The position numbers and the translations under genes are program-made. Under the pieces are notes generated by a model that had not been told where the DNA came from, made no database searches, and saw only the letters and a list, made by a program, of their open reading frames with translations. DNA of 64,000 nt from Nitrosomonas sp. Nm132 (GTDB lineage: Bacteria; Pseudomonadota; Gammaproteobacteria; Burkholderiales; Nitrosomonadaceae), in NCBI RefSeq assembly GCF_900100485.1, contig NZ_FNDH01000002.1, positions 62,001 through 126,000 on the forward strand. Direction: 5' to 3'. This document shows positions 58,350 to 64,000 of the stretch, in pieces (position 1 is the first letter of the stretch; each line of letters begins with the position of its first letter).

Positions 58350-58455
58350 CATAAAAAAAACCGTTCCCGGTTTCCCAAGGGCGGTTTCGTTTGATCAGGC
58401 TTTGCGGTTAATCCATGATCCCGCGTGGGCACAGACAACGCGTGCCCACCCTACC
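58350..58455. repeat. U repeat 1 (terminator-like hairpin plus palindrome)
   Basis: A-tract, then AACCGTTCCCGGTTTCCCAA and GGGCGGTTTCGTTT, followed by GCGGTTAATCC and a GCGTGGGCAC...GTGCCCAC palindrome. One of six related units in the last 6 kb. Confidence 0.75.
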
Positions 58456-58742
58456 CGCTTGACGCATCATCTTCCCCACAAAGACGACAATGGTGCAGCC
58501 CATAAGCCCGCTCCAAGCGGCAAGGTTTCCGCGCCATCGTACAGTGATCCGTGCCGCAATGAGCCGCGGATAGAGAGATTGTGTACCGTTCATAGCGGGA
58601 ACAGTATCGTGCAACCGGGAATTTATCAACGTGCATTCGGGAAAATAAAGCCGTGCACTTGGGAATGTGAAACCATAAAAACGGGAACCCTCAGGGAGCC
58701 TGTCAGCGCCCAAAGAAATGCCAGCCAGCGCAAAATAACAAG

Positions 58743-58852
58743 CATAAAAAAAACCACCCCCGATTTCCCAAGGGCGGTTTCGTTTGGTTAGCGTTTGCGG
58801 TTAATCCGAGGATTAGTCCGCGTGGGCACAAACAGCGCGTGCCCACGCTACC
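58743..58852 (-). terminator. U repeat 2, likely terminator of the small membrane gene pair
   Basis: On the minus strand AACCGCCC and GGGGGTGGTT form a stem followed by a run of T, 52 bases or more downstream of the 33-aa gene stop. The unit also carries the perfect palindrome GCGTGGGCAC / GTGCCCACGC near 58820-58848. Confidence 0.7.
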
Positions 58853-58903
58853 TGACTACCTGGCTCCCGGTTTCCAGGGAGCAGTGGTTGGATCAAGCGC
58901 CAT

Positions 58904-59005
58904 TCAATCCTTTTTTGAATAATCTTTCCATGCGTCATAGGCAAGGTAATACACAAAAGCAACAAAAATACATCCCATCAATGCCATCAGGATACTATTC
59001 AGCAT
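58904..59005 (-). CDS. 33-aa single-helix membrane peptide, second gene of pair
   Basis: The frame begins MLNSILMALMGCIFVAFVYY and ends with a charged tail (DAWKDYSKKD). The ATG lies inside the end of the preceding gene: ATGCTGAATAG is shared, an 11-base overlap that implies translational coupling. One predicted membrane helix. The same organisation recurs at 63146-63247 (identical copy) and at 61842-61928 (different sequence). Confidence 0.6.
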   Translation of the reverse strand: MLNSILMALMGCIFVAFVYYLAYDAWKDYSKKD

Positions 59006-59225
59006 TTTCAAGTCTCTCCAGTAGTTGTTTGATCCTTTTATAGTTCCAGACACCAAAACCAGCTGTACCGAACAGGCCGATCATTGCTAAAAAAAGAACC
59101 ACGGTACTTGCAGATAAATAATTGCTTGCAGCCCATCCCAACAAACCAAGCATCATGGCTATTGCCGTAAAAAACATTTTTTCATGAAAGGAAATTTCGG
59201 CTTTTAATCTATCCAGTTTGCTCAT
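58995..59225 (-). CDS. 76-aa two-helix membrane protein, first gene of pair
   Basis: Starts MSKLDRLKAEISFHEKMFFT, with an amphipathic/coiled N-terminal helix, two membrane helices (about residues 18-37 and 42-62) and a basic/acidic C-terminal helix (YKRIKQLLERLENAE). No family name known to me, though similar two-helix proteins occur in many proteobacteria. It overlaps the 33-aa gene. Stand-alone toxin, holin-like or structural roles are all conceivable; none is shown. Confidence 0.7.
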   Translation of the reverse strand: MSKLDRLKAEISFHEKMFFTAIAMMLGLLGWAASNYLSASTVVLFLAMIGLFGTAGFGVWNYKRIKQLLERLENAE

Positions 59226-59323
59226 TCCAGCAGGCTACACCCATCGTAATATTTGGTCAATCTCACATAAAGCCTCAAGACGTCTCCCCAGTGAGGGGCG
59301 TTCTTTTGTAGCCAGAAACCGCA

Positions 59324-59396
59324 CATAAAAAAAAACCGCCCCCGGTTTCCCAAGGACAGTTTCGTTTGATCAGGATTTGCGGTTAATCCGGGGGTT
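59324..59396. repeat. U repeat 3 (partial)
   Basis: Nine-A tract, AACCGCCCCCGGTTTCCCAA, GGACAGTTTCG and GCGGTTAATCC. It lacks the distal palindrome and is joined directly to the G repeat at 59393. Confidence 0.7.
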
Positions 59397-59450
59397 GCGT
59401 GACCACCCATGCGGCGTAATGCCCGATGGTTATTGCGCCCTACGCGGGCT
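59393..59450. repeat. G repeat copy 1 (right half)
   Basis: GGTTGCGTGACCACCCATGC to GCGCCCTACGCGGGCT. It matches the right half of the ~90-bp elements at 61677 and 62297 and forms the left border of the RloAB cassette. Confidence 0.8.
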
Positions 59451-59488
59451 GATCACCCAGCTATTTTATGAGATTTTTTCTCTTTACA

Positions 59489-59515
59489 TTGACTTTTTTA
59501 GCTTTAAAGTACAAT
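59489..59515 (+). promoter_or_regulatory. Candidate promoter of the rloA-rloB operon
   Basis: TTGACT (59489-59494) and TACAAT (59510-59515) with a short 15-base spacer in very AT-rich DNA, 44 bases before the ATG. A TAAGGAG ribosome site follows. The spacer is shorter than ideal. Confidence 0.45.
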
Positions 59516-59558
59516 ATAGTGTCACTAAAAGCGGTTTTCGCTCATAAGGAGTAAACAC

Positions 59559-60902
59559 ATGATCATCAGCTTCTCTGTCGAAAACTGGATGTCTTTCCGC
59601 GACTCCGTCACCTTCTCGATGGTTGCCAGTCGGGAACGCCAGCACGGAGACAGATTGCCAAAACTCGGGAAGTACAACACCCGCGTCTTGCCGGTTGCCG
59701 CCATTTATGGCGGCAACGCCTCTGGCAAAACCAATTTCTTCAAAGCACTGAACTTCGCCAAGATACTGGTGGTCAAGGGCACCCAGCCCGATAGTCACTT
59801 GGTCGTAGAAGGCTTTCGTCTGGACAACACCAGTATCGACAAGCCCTCCCGATTCGCCTTTGAGTTGCTGATCGATGAAACGATCTACGAGTTTTCCTTT
59901 TCGGTAAACCGCAAGGCCATCCTCGAGGAGAAACTGGTTGTCATCACGAGCGCCAGCGAGAGGGCGCTCTATGCGCGGCGTGGCAGCAAGATCGAATTCG
60001 ACGATGCACTGAAGAAGGATCAATTTCTGCAGTTCGCTTTCAAGGGCACGCGTGACAACCAGTTGTTCCTGACGAACTCGGTGTCGCAGAAGGTGGACAA
60101 CTTCCGCCCCGTCTATGACTGGTTCAAGGACACACTGGACTTGGTCGCGCCTGATTCGCGGTTCGAGCCTTTCGAGCAGTTTCTCGATAACGGCCACCCC
60201 CTCTATGCCACGATGAACGAGATGCTGCCGCAACTCGACACGGGCATTGCCCACCTGGGCGGCGAGGAGATTCCCTTCGAGAATATTCCCCTGCCCGAAC
60301 CCATGAAGATGCTGCTTCAAGAGGACGTCAAGGAAGGGATGACGATTCGCCTGATGTCGGACAAGAACGAACGCTTCGTCTTCACCCGCAAAAATGGCGA
60401 GCTCATTGCCAAGAAGCTGGTGACCTACCACCCGAAAACTGACGGCACAGAAGCCAAGTTCGAAATCCGGCAAGAGTCCGATGGATCGCAGCGTGTGATT
60501 GATCTCCTGCCCGCGTTTCTGGAACTTGCGGCGCCAGGGTCAAAGAAGGTATTCGTCATTGACGAGGTGGATCGAAGCCTTCACACCTTGCTGACACGTC
60601 GCCTGTTAGAGGCGTACCTGGCCAGTTGCTCCGCCGACACCCGTTCACAGCTCTTGCTGACTACTCACGATGTCTTGCTGATGGATCAGCAATTGTTACG
60701 TCGCGATGAGATGTGGGTGGCCGAGCGCAAGCTCTCGGGTGCATCTACGCTGGTCTCTTTCAGCGAGTACAAAGATGTGCGATACGACAAGGATATCCGC
60801 AAGAGTTATCTGCAAGGCCGGCTTGGTGGCATACCTCGCATCTTGCTCAGCAGCAATTTTGCCGAGGGTGACGAGGTTCAGGCCGCTGAGGAGATGCAGT
60901 AG
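59559..60902 (+). CDS. rloA: AAA/ABC-type ATPase, RloA / AbiLi-like
   Basis: A 447-aa SMC/RecF-like ATPase starting [20 protein letters not shown] (the typical 'F.v.Nf.SF' start). Walker A is GGNASGKTN (51-59), the signature region [14 protein letters not shown], Walker B VFVIDE (331-336) and the H-loop TTHD (368-371). A TAAGGAG lies before the ATG. It is followed two bases later by rloB. RloA-RloB pairs occur in restriction loci and match the lactococcal abortive-infection system AbiL. The ATPase is thought to sense phage and control the partner. G+C and codon use look higher than in the flanking repeats. Confidence 0.88.
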   Translation: MIISFSVENWMSFRDSVTFSMVASRERQHGDRLPKLGKYNTRVLPVAAIYGGNASGKTNFFKALNFAKILVVKGTQPDSHLVVEGFRLDNTSIDKPSRFAFELLIDETIYEFSFSVNRKAILEEKLVVITSASERALYARRGSKIEFDDALKKDQFLQFAFKGTRDNQLFLTNSVSQKVDNFRPVYDWFKDTLDLVAPDSRFEPFEQFLDNGHPLYATMNEMLPQLDTGIAHLGGEEIPFENIPLPEPMKMLLQEDVKEGMTIRLMSDKNERFVFTRKNGELIAKKLVTYHPKTDGTEAKFEIRQESDGSQRVIDLLPAFLELAAPGSKKVFVIDEVDRSLHTLLTRRLLEAYLASCSADTRSQLLLTTHDVLLMDQQLLRRDEMWVAERKLSGASTLVSFSEYKDVRYDKDIRKSYLQGRLGGIPRILLSSNFAEGDEVQAAEEMQ

Positions 60903-60904
60903 TA

Positions 60905-61519
60905 GTGGCCGCACAGCGACGGAAATTCCAGCGGCCACTGGGAAAACGGCGCTACAAGAAGCTGTTCCTCATCGTGGCCGAAGGTGTCAAAACCGAGCCG
61001 ATCTATTTCGGCATCTTCACCGATGACACTTCCATCGTGCGTGTGAGCTGTTTGAAAGGCAAACACGACAGCTCACCGCCACAGGCATTGAAGCGGATGA
61101 CCGGCCACCTTGAAAGCGAGGGACTCAGGCCATCCGACGAGGCGTGGCTGGTAGTGGACAAAGACCAGTGGAGCGAAGAGCAGCTGACGCAACTCCACCA
61201 GTGGTCATTGCAGCAAGAGAACTACGGCTTCGCGCTCAGCAACCCCAAGTTCGAATACTGGCTGCTGTTACACTTTGAGGATGGCATTGGAATCGCCTCC
61301 TCGCGCGACTGCACAGATCGGCTCAAGCGCTGGATTCCGGATTACGACAAGGGGATCGATACTCGGAAGATCAGTCAGGCGCAAATTGATGATGCAATTC
61401 GCCGTGCAAAGAAGCGCGATCATCCGCCTTGCGGGGATTGGCCGAGGAGTCTTGGGCAGACGACCGTGTATCGATTGATCGAAAACATCCTCAAAGCCCG
61501 CGTTGAGCAAACGACGTAA
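60905..61519 (+). CDS. rloB: RloB / AbiLii-like effector
   Basis: A GTG start two bases after rloA gives 204 aa. Family positions are visible: [11 protein letters not shown] (25-35), LVVDKDQW (82-89), [15 protein letters not shown] (112-126), a pattern of the RloB family with conserved acidic residues like those of TOPRIM nucleases. It most likely forms the effector of a two-gene defence module with the upstream ATPase. Biochemical activity of the family is not established as far as I know. Confidence 0.88.
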   Translation: MAAQRRKFQRPLGKRRYKKLFLIVAEGVKTEPIYFGIFTDDTSIVRVSCLKGKHDSSPPQALKRMTGHLESEGLRPSDEAWLVVDKDQWSEEQLTQLHQWSLQQENYGFALSNPKFEYWLLLHFEDGIGIASSRDCTDRLKRWIPDYDKGIDTRKISQAQIDDAIRRAKKRDHPPCGDWPRSLGQTTVYRLIENILKARVEQTT

Positions 61520-61676
61520 TCCATCCTCCCAACTCCAGAACGCAACAATTCCCCGACCCCACCACCGGTGAAGGCGATGAGATCGGGAGATCATCGATTC
61601 AGGTTGCCGTGCCCTACCGCGCTACTTCCGGTTATCTCCTTTCAGACAACAAGTTTTAGCCCATGCCGGGCACACT

Positions 61677-61751
61677 AAGGCGCAATAAGCGCAGCGCATT
61701 GCACCACAAAGGTTAACCACCCATACGGCGCAATGCTCGATGGTTATTGCG
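61677..61751. repeat. G repeat copy 2
   Basis: GGCGCAATAAGCGCAGCGCA ... GGCGCAATGCTCGATGGTTA. An internally palindromic ~75-90-bp element, downstream of rloB. Bases 61520-61841 hold nothing else recognisable. Confidence 0.8.
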
Positions 61752-61841
61752 TATATGGACTCCTCCTGTTTTGCAAGCAAAATTTGTGATGGTTTTAAGG
61801 TGCAACTGCTTCCGTATATCCGCCCTACAGAGGCTGATTCT

Positions 61842-61928
61842 TCATGAACGGTGTGTGTCAGCGTACCATGCAACCAATAACATGATCGCTGCAAATATTG
61901 CCAATCCAATTAAAGATTCAATCGCCAT
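61842..61928 (-). CDS. 28-aa single-helix membrane peptide, second gene of pair 3
   Basis: MAIESLIGLAIFAAIMLLVA is followed by WYADTHRS. One membrane helix. The ATG is inside the end of the upstream frame (shared ATGGCGATTGA, 11 bases), exactly the overlap seen in the other two pairs. Confidence 0.5.
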   Translation of the reverse strand: MAIESLIGLAIFAAIMLLVAWYADTHRS

Positions 61929-62187
61929 TGTCTGCTCCTCTACGCAAGGTATAGGAGACAATCAAAAACATGATTGCCAGGAAAATTAATGCCAGCACGC
62001 CAACAAAAGTCACTTTCTGGTCAACAAAGCCACCCAATAGGGCAGCAATCACAGTCGCCGTGGCTACGTTATCCGACACCTTAGCCCGAATATTTCATAA
62101 ATCCTGCGTGATCATCACGCGAATTTATGAAATATTCGGGTTAGCCAAGCCTTCCCGCTGCGCTTTGTTAAATACCGGCTTTCTCAT
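61918..62187 (-). pseudogene. 69-aa two-helix membrane protein gene, interrupted by the 62-bp MITE
   Basis: The start MRKPVFNKAQREGLA (62187-62143) is followed by a 62-bp MITE with an in-frame stop. After it the frame continues KVSDNVATATVIAALLGGFV and ends YTLRRGADNGD. Removing the element and one TA restores GGC-TTG-GCT-AAG-GTG, so the ancestral product was 69 aa with two helices. The truncated present frame would give 20 residues; alternatively a GTG at 62079 could start a 53-aa C-terminal piece. Confidence 0.8.
62082..62143 (-). mobile_element. 62-bp MITE (internally deleted form)
   Basis: Ends TAGCCCGAATATTTCATAAA and AATTTATGAAATATTCGGGT(TA) with the GCGTGATGATCACGC palindrome between. 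It equals one end of the 168-bp element joined to the opposite terminal repeat. It is inserted at a TA in a small membrane protein gene. Confidence 0.93.
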
Positions 62188-62296
62188 GTAATCAGCTTAC
62201 ACCAATACCCGGCAAAATCAAGGTTGCCACGGAATAGCCCGTAGCGGTAAGTACCGCACGTACCCACCCCATACCCACAAAAATGCCGGTCAGTTC

Positions 62297-62387
62297 GTAG
62301 GGTGTAATAAGCGCAGCGCATTGCACCACAGGGTTGCGTGACCACCCATACGGCGCAATGCCCGATGGTTATTGCGCCCTACGCGGG
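62297..62387. repeat. G repeat copy 3 (full)
   Basis: GTAGGGTGTAATAAGCGCAG at the left and TTATTGCGCCCTACGCGGGC at the right form terminal inverted repeats. It ends exactly where the second 1.25-kb direct repeat begins, so it is the right border of the RloAB cassette. Confidence 0.85.
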
Positions 62388-62591
62388 CTGAATGCCATCA
62401 GAAGCGCTTGAATTATTCTTCTTCTGTATTTCTATTCAGCAGGGCGTTACGGGAATTAATCATGAAGAATTTGATCCAGGCGGGGAATCGTACAAAGGGA
62501 CAGGTGTACTTTGGTGCAGGTGTACTTTGGTGCATCTTTACTAAAGCCCACCGCATACCCACAAAAATACCGATCAGCACAAAACAGCAAG

Positions 62592-62697
62592 CATAAAAAA
62601 AACCGTTCCCGGTTTCCCAAGGGCGGTTTCGTTTGATCAGGCTTTGCGGTTAATCCATGATCCCGCGTGGGCACAGACAACGCGTGCCCACCCTACC
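62592..62697. repeat. U repeat 4
   Basis: Identical to U repeat 1 (copy inside the second direct repeat). Confidence 0.75.
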
Positions 62698-62984
62698 CGC
62701 TTGACGCATCATCTTCCCCACAAAGACGACAATGGTGCAGCCCATAAGCCCGCTCCAAGCGGCAAGGTTTCCGCGCCATCGTACAGTGATCCGTGCCGCA
62801 ATGAGCCGCGGATAGAGAGATTGTGTACCGTTCATAGCGGGAACAGTATCGTGCAACCGGGAATTTATCAACGTGCATTCGGGAAAATAAAGCCGTGCAC
62901 TTGGGAATGTGAAACCATAAAAACGGGAACCCTCAGGGAGCCTGTCAGCGCCCAAAGAAATGCCAGCCAGCGCAAAATAACAAG

Positions 62985-63094
62985 CATAAAAAAAACCACC
63001 CCCGATTTCCCAAGGGCGGTTTCGTTTGGTTAGCGTTTGCGGTTAATCCGAGGATTAGTCCGCGTGGGCACAAACAGCGCGTGCCCACGCTACC
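62985..63094 (-). terminator. U repeat 5, likely terminator of small gene pair 2
   Basis: Identical to U repeat 2. The minus-strand stem ends in a run of T downstream of the 63146-63247 gene. Confidence 0.7.
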
Positions 63095-63145
63095 TGACTA
63101 CCTGGCTCCCGGTTTCCAGGGAGCAGTGGTTGGATCAAGCGCCAT

Positions 63146-63247
63146 TCAATCCTTTTTTGAATAATCTTTCCATGCGTCATAGGCAAGGTAATACACAAAA
63201 GCAACAAAAATACATCCCATCAATGCCATCAGGATACTATTCAGCAT
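63146..63247 (-). CDS. 33-aa single-helix membrane peptide, duplicate
   Basis: Identical to 58904-59005, with the same 11-base overlap to the upstream gene. Confidence 0.6.
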   Translation of the reverse strand: MLNSILMALMGCIFVAFVYYLAYDAWKDYSKKD

Positions 63248-63467
63248 TTTCAAGTCTCTCCAGTAGTTGTTTGATCCTTTTATAGTTCCAGACACCAAAA
63301 CCAGCTGTACCGAACAGGCCGATCATTGCTAAAAAAAGAACCACGGTACTTGCAGATAAATAATTGCTTGCAGCCCATCCCAACAAACCAAGCATCATGG
63401 CTATTGCCGTAAAAAACATTTTTTCATGAAAGGAAATTTCGGCTTTTAATCTATCCAGTTTGCTCAT
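63237..63467 (-). CDS. 76-aa two-helix membrane protein, duplicate
   Basis: Identical at the protein level to 58995-59225. Perfect identity implies very recent duplication or gene conversion. Confidence 0.7.
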   Translation of the reverse strand: MSKLDRLKAEISFHEKMFFTAIAMMLGLLGWAASNYLSASTVVLFLAMIGLFGTAGFGVWNYKRIKQLLERLENAE

Positions 63468-63565
63468 TCCAGCAGGCTACACCCATCGTAATATTTGGTC
63501 AATCTCACATAAAGCCTCAAGACGTCTCCCCAGTGAGGGGCGTTCTTTTGTAGCCAAAAACCGCA

Positions 63566-63667
63566 CATAAAAAAACCGCCCCCGGTTTCCCAAGGACGGT
63601 TTCGTTTGATCAGGATTTGCGGTTAATCCGGGGATTGTTCCGCGTGGGCATGGTGTGCCCACTCCAC
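63566..63667 (-). terminator. U repeat 6, likely terminator of the surface protein gene
   Basis: On the minus strand AAACCGTCC and GGGCGGTTT form a stem followed by seven T, about 70 bases after the surface-protein stop codon. A partial distal palindrome (GTGGGCATGGTGTGCCCAC) is also present. Confidence 0.75.
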
Positions 63668-63683
63668 CTGGCTCCAGGGGAAA

Positions 63684-64000
63684 TTAAGCAACGGGAGCTA
63701 GTGCAATGACCAGCGCATCCAGATCAACAGCACCGGTTAATTTGACCAGTGTATCACCGGCGTCCAGCAGATTGCTTGCTGGTGCGACATTATCCTGATA
63801 AATATATGTATCACCGCCCAATTGGAACACCAGGTTGTTGTCAGCAGAAGCTGCTGCATCCTTCAGCGCCAAATCCAGATCAGTCTGGGTGGTGGTGAAT
63901 TTCGCAAAAGCAGCACCTGCATTCAGATTGATGTCATCCGACACAGCCGCATCCAGTGCGGTCTTGCCTGCATTCAACACCAAATTCAGACCTTGAACCG
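63684..64000 (-). CDS. C-terminal end of a large secreted surface/S-layer-like protein (partial)
   Basis: The frame is open to the right window edge, and the visible 105 residues are the C-terminus. The composition is Ala, Asp, Leu and Asn rich with almost no Cys. The final segment LVFQLGGDTYIYQDN ... LDAGDTLVKLTGAVDLDALVIAL is the typical end of RsaA-like S-layer and other RTX-type proteins exported by type I secretion (uncleaved C-terminal signal). Structural surface protein is likely. The repeats and calcium-binding part would lie beyond the window. Confidence 0.75.
   Translation of the reverse strand, partial: VQGLNLVLNAGKTALDAAVSDDINLNAGAAFAKFTTTQTDLDLALKDAAASADNNLVFQLGGDTYIYQDNVAPASNLLDAGDTLVKLTGAVDLDALVIALAPVA

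Larger units (their letters stand above)
58146..59396. repeat. 1.25-kb direct repeat, copy 1
   Basis: Matches 62388-63637 at a constant offset of 4242 bases. It appears identical from 58146 to 59314 by eye, with only A-tract length and a few base differences after that. It contains two terminator-like U repeats, a tandem 16-bp repeat (CAGGTGTACTTTGGTG twice, 58259-58290) and the two overlapping small membrane protein genes (58904-59225). The 758 bases from 58146 to 58903 hold no credible gene: frames of about 100 codons on both strands overlap one another and carry no recognisable domain. Confidence 0.93.
62388..63637. repeat. 1.25-kb direct repeat, copy 2
   Basis: Second copy of 58146-59396. 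Together with copy 1 it encloses the G repeats, rloA, rloB and small gene pair 3. Bases 62388-63145 contain no credible gene. Its right end is adjacent to the surface-protein gene. Confidence 0.93.

Noticed and set aside
58402-58791. Frames of 129 (+), 101 (-) and 61 (-) codons, and identical ones at 62644-63033
   Set aside because: They overlap each other on both strands within repeat DNA (U repeats and tandem 16-mers), with biased composition and no recognisable domain or ribosome site. Exact duplication only reflects the direct repeat.
1-64000. CRISPR arrays, tRNA or rRNA genes, prophage genes
   Set aside because: No regularly spaced identical repeats with unique spacers, no cloverleaf or rRNA-like sequence, and no phage structural genes were recognised on either strand.

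Overview
This 64 kb window is chromosomal DNA of a Gram-negative betaproteobacterium. The gene order rpsB-tsf-pyrH-frr-uppS-cdsA-dxr-rseP-bamA-skp-fabZ-rnhB, the hpf-ptsN-hprK cluster, a Mrp antiporter operon and the repeat-rich intergenic DNA would fit a Nitrosomonas-like ammonia oxidiser, but no ammonia-oxidation gene is in the window, so the genus is an inference.

Positions 1 to about 41,000 are mostly conserved housekeeping genes: the end of an ornithine/lysine-type decarboxylase, mutS, slyD, the long minus-strand translation / isoprenoid / outer-membrane assembly cluster (4.8-16.4 kb), an FNR-type regulator with a c-type cytochrome, a six-gene Mrp operon with fused A and B subunits (18-23.8 kb), an AsmA/DUF748 giant protein, mutY, a 5-formyl-THF cyclo-ligase gene, ubiX, hprK-ptsN-hpf, rof, an OmpA-like lipoprotein, sppA, rfbBD, tilS and accA. 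Two canonical neighbours are missing: lpxD/lpxA/lpxB from the bamA-rnhB cluster, and rpoN beside hpf.

From 40.4 to 47.1 kb is an iron island on the minus strand. A perfect Fur-type palindrome precedes hemP, followed by a DUF2325 protein, a two-domain multicopper oxidase, small secreted peptides, a PepSY-type membrane protein, a TonB siderophore receptor and a PiuC-type hydroxylase. Then come a DRHyd/TRAFs-binding protein resembling the core of animal ASK kinases, a cold-shock gene, a decayed hypE, a VanZ-like gene and a Tat-exported multicopper oxidase. A sulfide/persulfide detoxification cluster follows (52.2-57.0 kb): a metallo-beta-lactamase-fold hydrolase diverging from two YeeE/YedE halves, a BigR/SqrR-type sensor, a DUF442-SQR fusion and a TSUP exporter.

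The last 7 kb is accessory DNA. It holds a frameshifted REP-associated transposase with REP palindromes, and a RloA/RloB (AbiL-like) defence pair bracketed by two 1.25 kb near-identical direct repeats. Each repeat carries a translationally overlapped pair of tiny membrane proteins. The window ends inside the C-terminus of a large secreted surface protein.

The most striking unexplained signal is a family of miniature inverted-repeat elements in three sizes: 168 bp (4 copies), 62 bp (1 copy) and 29 bp (3 copies). All are bounded by TA. At two sites (hypE remnant; small membrane gene near 62.1 kb), removing the element plus one TA restores an uninterrupted recognisable reading frame. This shows that they are mobile and duplicate TA on insertion.
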